A program made the translations under genes and the position numbers. Below are positions 6,580 to 7,539 of a stretch of DNA of 7,539 nt, in pieces. Source of the DNA: Gammaproteobacteria bacterium. Lineage in GTDB: Bacteria; Pseudomonadota; Gammaproteobacteria; Steroidobacterales; Woeseiaceae. The DNA lies in NCBI GenBank assembly GCA_003645495.1, contig QNFK01000076.1:1-7539 (forward strand). The letters run 5' to 3'. Below the pieces are notes generated by a model. The model did not search any database. It saw nothing but the letters and a program-made list of their open reading frames with translations, and was not told the DNA's origin. The number at the start of each line of letters is the position of its first letter. Within the stretch, counting starts at the first letter, position 1.

Positions 6580-7539
6580 TCAGGGCAGGGCGCGGGCGCG
6601 CTCAAGGATGAACTCGGTAAGTAGTGGTACCGGCCTTCCTGTACTGCCTTTTTTGCCGCCAGATCGCCAGGCAGTGCCGGCGATATCCATATGCGCCCAG
6701 TTCATTCCTGCAGTAAATTTGCTGAGGAAACAGGCCGCCGTAACCGAGCCGCCATCCCGTCCGCCAACATTGGCGAAGTCGGCGAAATTGCTTTTCAATT
6801 GCCGCTCGTACTCAACGGCCATCGGCATGCGCCACGCGCGGTCGCCGGCTGCATCTCCGGCATCCGTAATCGCGTTCGCCAGCTTGTCACTGTGACTCAT
6901 TACCGCCGTACGGTGATGGCCAAGTGCGACGACACAGGCGCCTGTCAGGGTAGCAACATCAATTAACACTTCCGGTTTGAAGCGACGCGCGTAGGTCAGC
7001 GCGTCACAGAGAATCAGTCGACCTTCAGCATCCGTGTTCAACACCTCAATTGTTTTTCCGGACATGCTGGTAACGATATCGCCAGGCCGTGTTGCCCGTG
7101 AGCCAGGCAGGTTTTCACAGGTTGGTACGATAACGTTCAGGTTGATAGGCAATTTGAGTTTTGCAACGGCTAACATCGTTGCAATGACAGATGCGGCGCC
7201 GCACATGTCGTATTTCATTTCATCCATACCGGGCCCGGGCTTTAATGAAATGCCGCCGGTGTCGAATGTGATGCCCTTGCCGACCAAAACGACCGGTTTG
7301 TCACGACCGGCACCTTTGTATTGCATGACAATCAGTTTCGCCGGCAAGACGGTGCCACTGGTTACAGACAAAAAGGAGTGCATTCCAAGGCGCTTGATTT
7401 CCGCTTCCCCCAGAACTTTCGTCTGCACACTCTTATATTGTCGGGAGATTTTCTGCGCACTTCGTGCGAGGTAGGCAGGTGTACAGATGTTTGGCGGCAA
7501 GTTACCAAGATCGCGCGCCAGCGTCATTCCAGTGACAAT
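6580..7539 (-). CDS. pepA: Leucyl aminopeptidase (M17 family), 5' part beyond the right edge
   Basis: The frame is open through the right edge and ends in TGA at 6580-6582. The visible 319 residues are the C-terminal catalytic domain of an M17 cytosol aminopeptidase, a two-metal enzyme that removes N-terminal residues from peptides. Numbering from the Met at 7527, the metal ligands and catalytic residues are present: Lys84, Asp89, Lys96, Asp107, and the NTDAEGRL signature at 164-171 with Asp166, Glu168 and catalytic Arg170. The Met at 7527 is internal: the four codons before it (I-V-T-G) continue the frame, and the DLGNLPPNICTP segment right after it lies mid-protein in this family. About 180 residues of the N-terminal domain are thus missing only because the window ends. 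E. coli PepA also binds DNA in Xer recombination and carAB control, but the relevant part of the protein cannot be judged here. It heads the pepA-holC-valS cluster. Confidence 0.97.
   Translation of the reverse strand: MVTGMTLARDLGNLPPNICTPAYLARSAQKISRQYKSVQTKVLGEAEIKRLGMHSFLSVTSGTVLPAKLIVMQYKGAGRDKPVVLVGKGITFDTGGISLKPGPGMDEMKYDMCGAASVIATMLAVAKLKLPINLNVIVPTCENLPGSRATRPGDIVTSMSGKTIEVLNTDAEGRLILCDALTYARRFKPEVLIDVATLTGACVVALGHHRTAVMSHSDKLANAITDAGDAAGDRAWRMPMAVEYERQLKSNFADFANVGGRDGGSVTAACFLSKFTAGMNWAHMDIAGTAWRSGGKKGSTGRPVPLLTEFILERARALP

Noticed and set aside
1..7539. Search for CRISPR arrays, insertion sequences, tRNA genes, phage or defence genes
   Set aside because: No regular direct repeats, transposase motifs, tRNA-like folds or defence-related domains were seen. 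The window is almost fully occupied by six recognisable chromosomal genes.

Overview
The window holds six protein-coding genes, all on the minus strand, packed so that less than 3 percent of the sequence is non-coding. It reads as a chromosomal segment of a moderately GC-rich gammaproteobacterium. The main evidence is the gene order pepA-holC-valS, which is typical of that class (holC encodes the chi subunit of the DNA polymerase III clamp loader, found mainly in beta- and gammaproteobacteria). The second cluster also points there: a MoxR-family ATPase, a DUF58 protein with the gammaproteobacterial-type N-terminus, and a TgpA-like membrane transglutaminase. I cannot name the genus. I see no tRNA, rRNA, CRISPR array, insertion sequence, phage gene or other mobile element.

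Layout in transcription order, from the right edge to the left. pepA (leucyl aminopeptidase) enters from beyond the right edge and lacks its N-terminal domain here. holC starts 2 bases after the pepA stop. A 53-base gap leads to a complete valS (valyl-tRNA synthetase, 919 residues). A 111-base gap containing small inverted repeats, the largest non-coding stretch in the window, leads to moxR. Then come the DUF58 gene (29-base overlap with moxR) and tgpA (4-base ATGA overlap with the DUF58 gene). tgpA runs off the left edge just after its catalytic cysteine motif.

The first cluster is housekeeping: peptide turnover, replication and tRNA charging. The second is a conserved module of largely unresolved function. 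A cytoplasmic AAA+ ATPase of the MoxR type and a membrane-anchored DUF58 protein are co-produced with a multi-spanning membrane protein carrying a periplasmic transglutaminase-like domain. The overlapping reading frames argue that the three are translated together and probably act together at the cell envelope.

I did not find a previously undescribed system. The most worthwhile targets for a second look are the poorly understood MoxR-DUF58-TgpA module and the short junction that separates it from valS.
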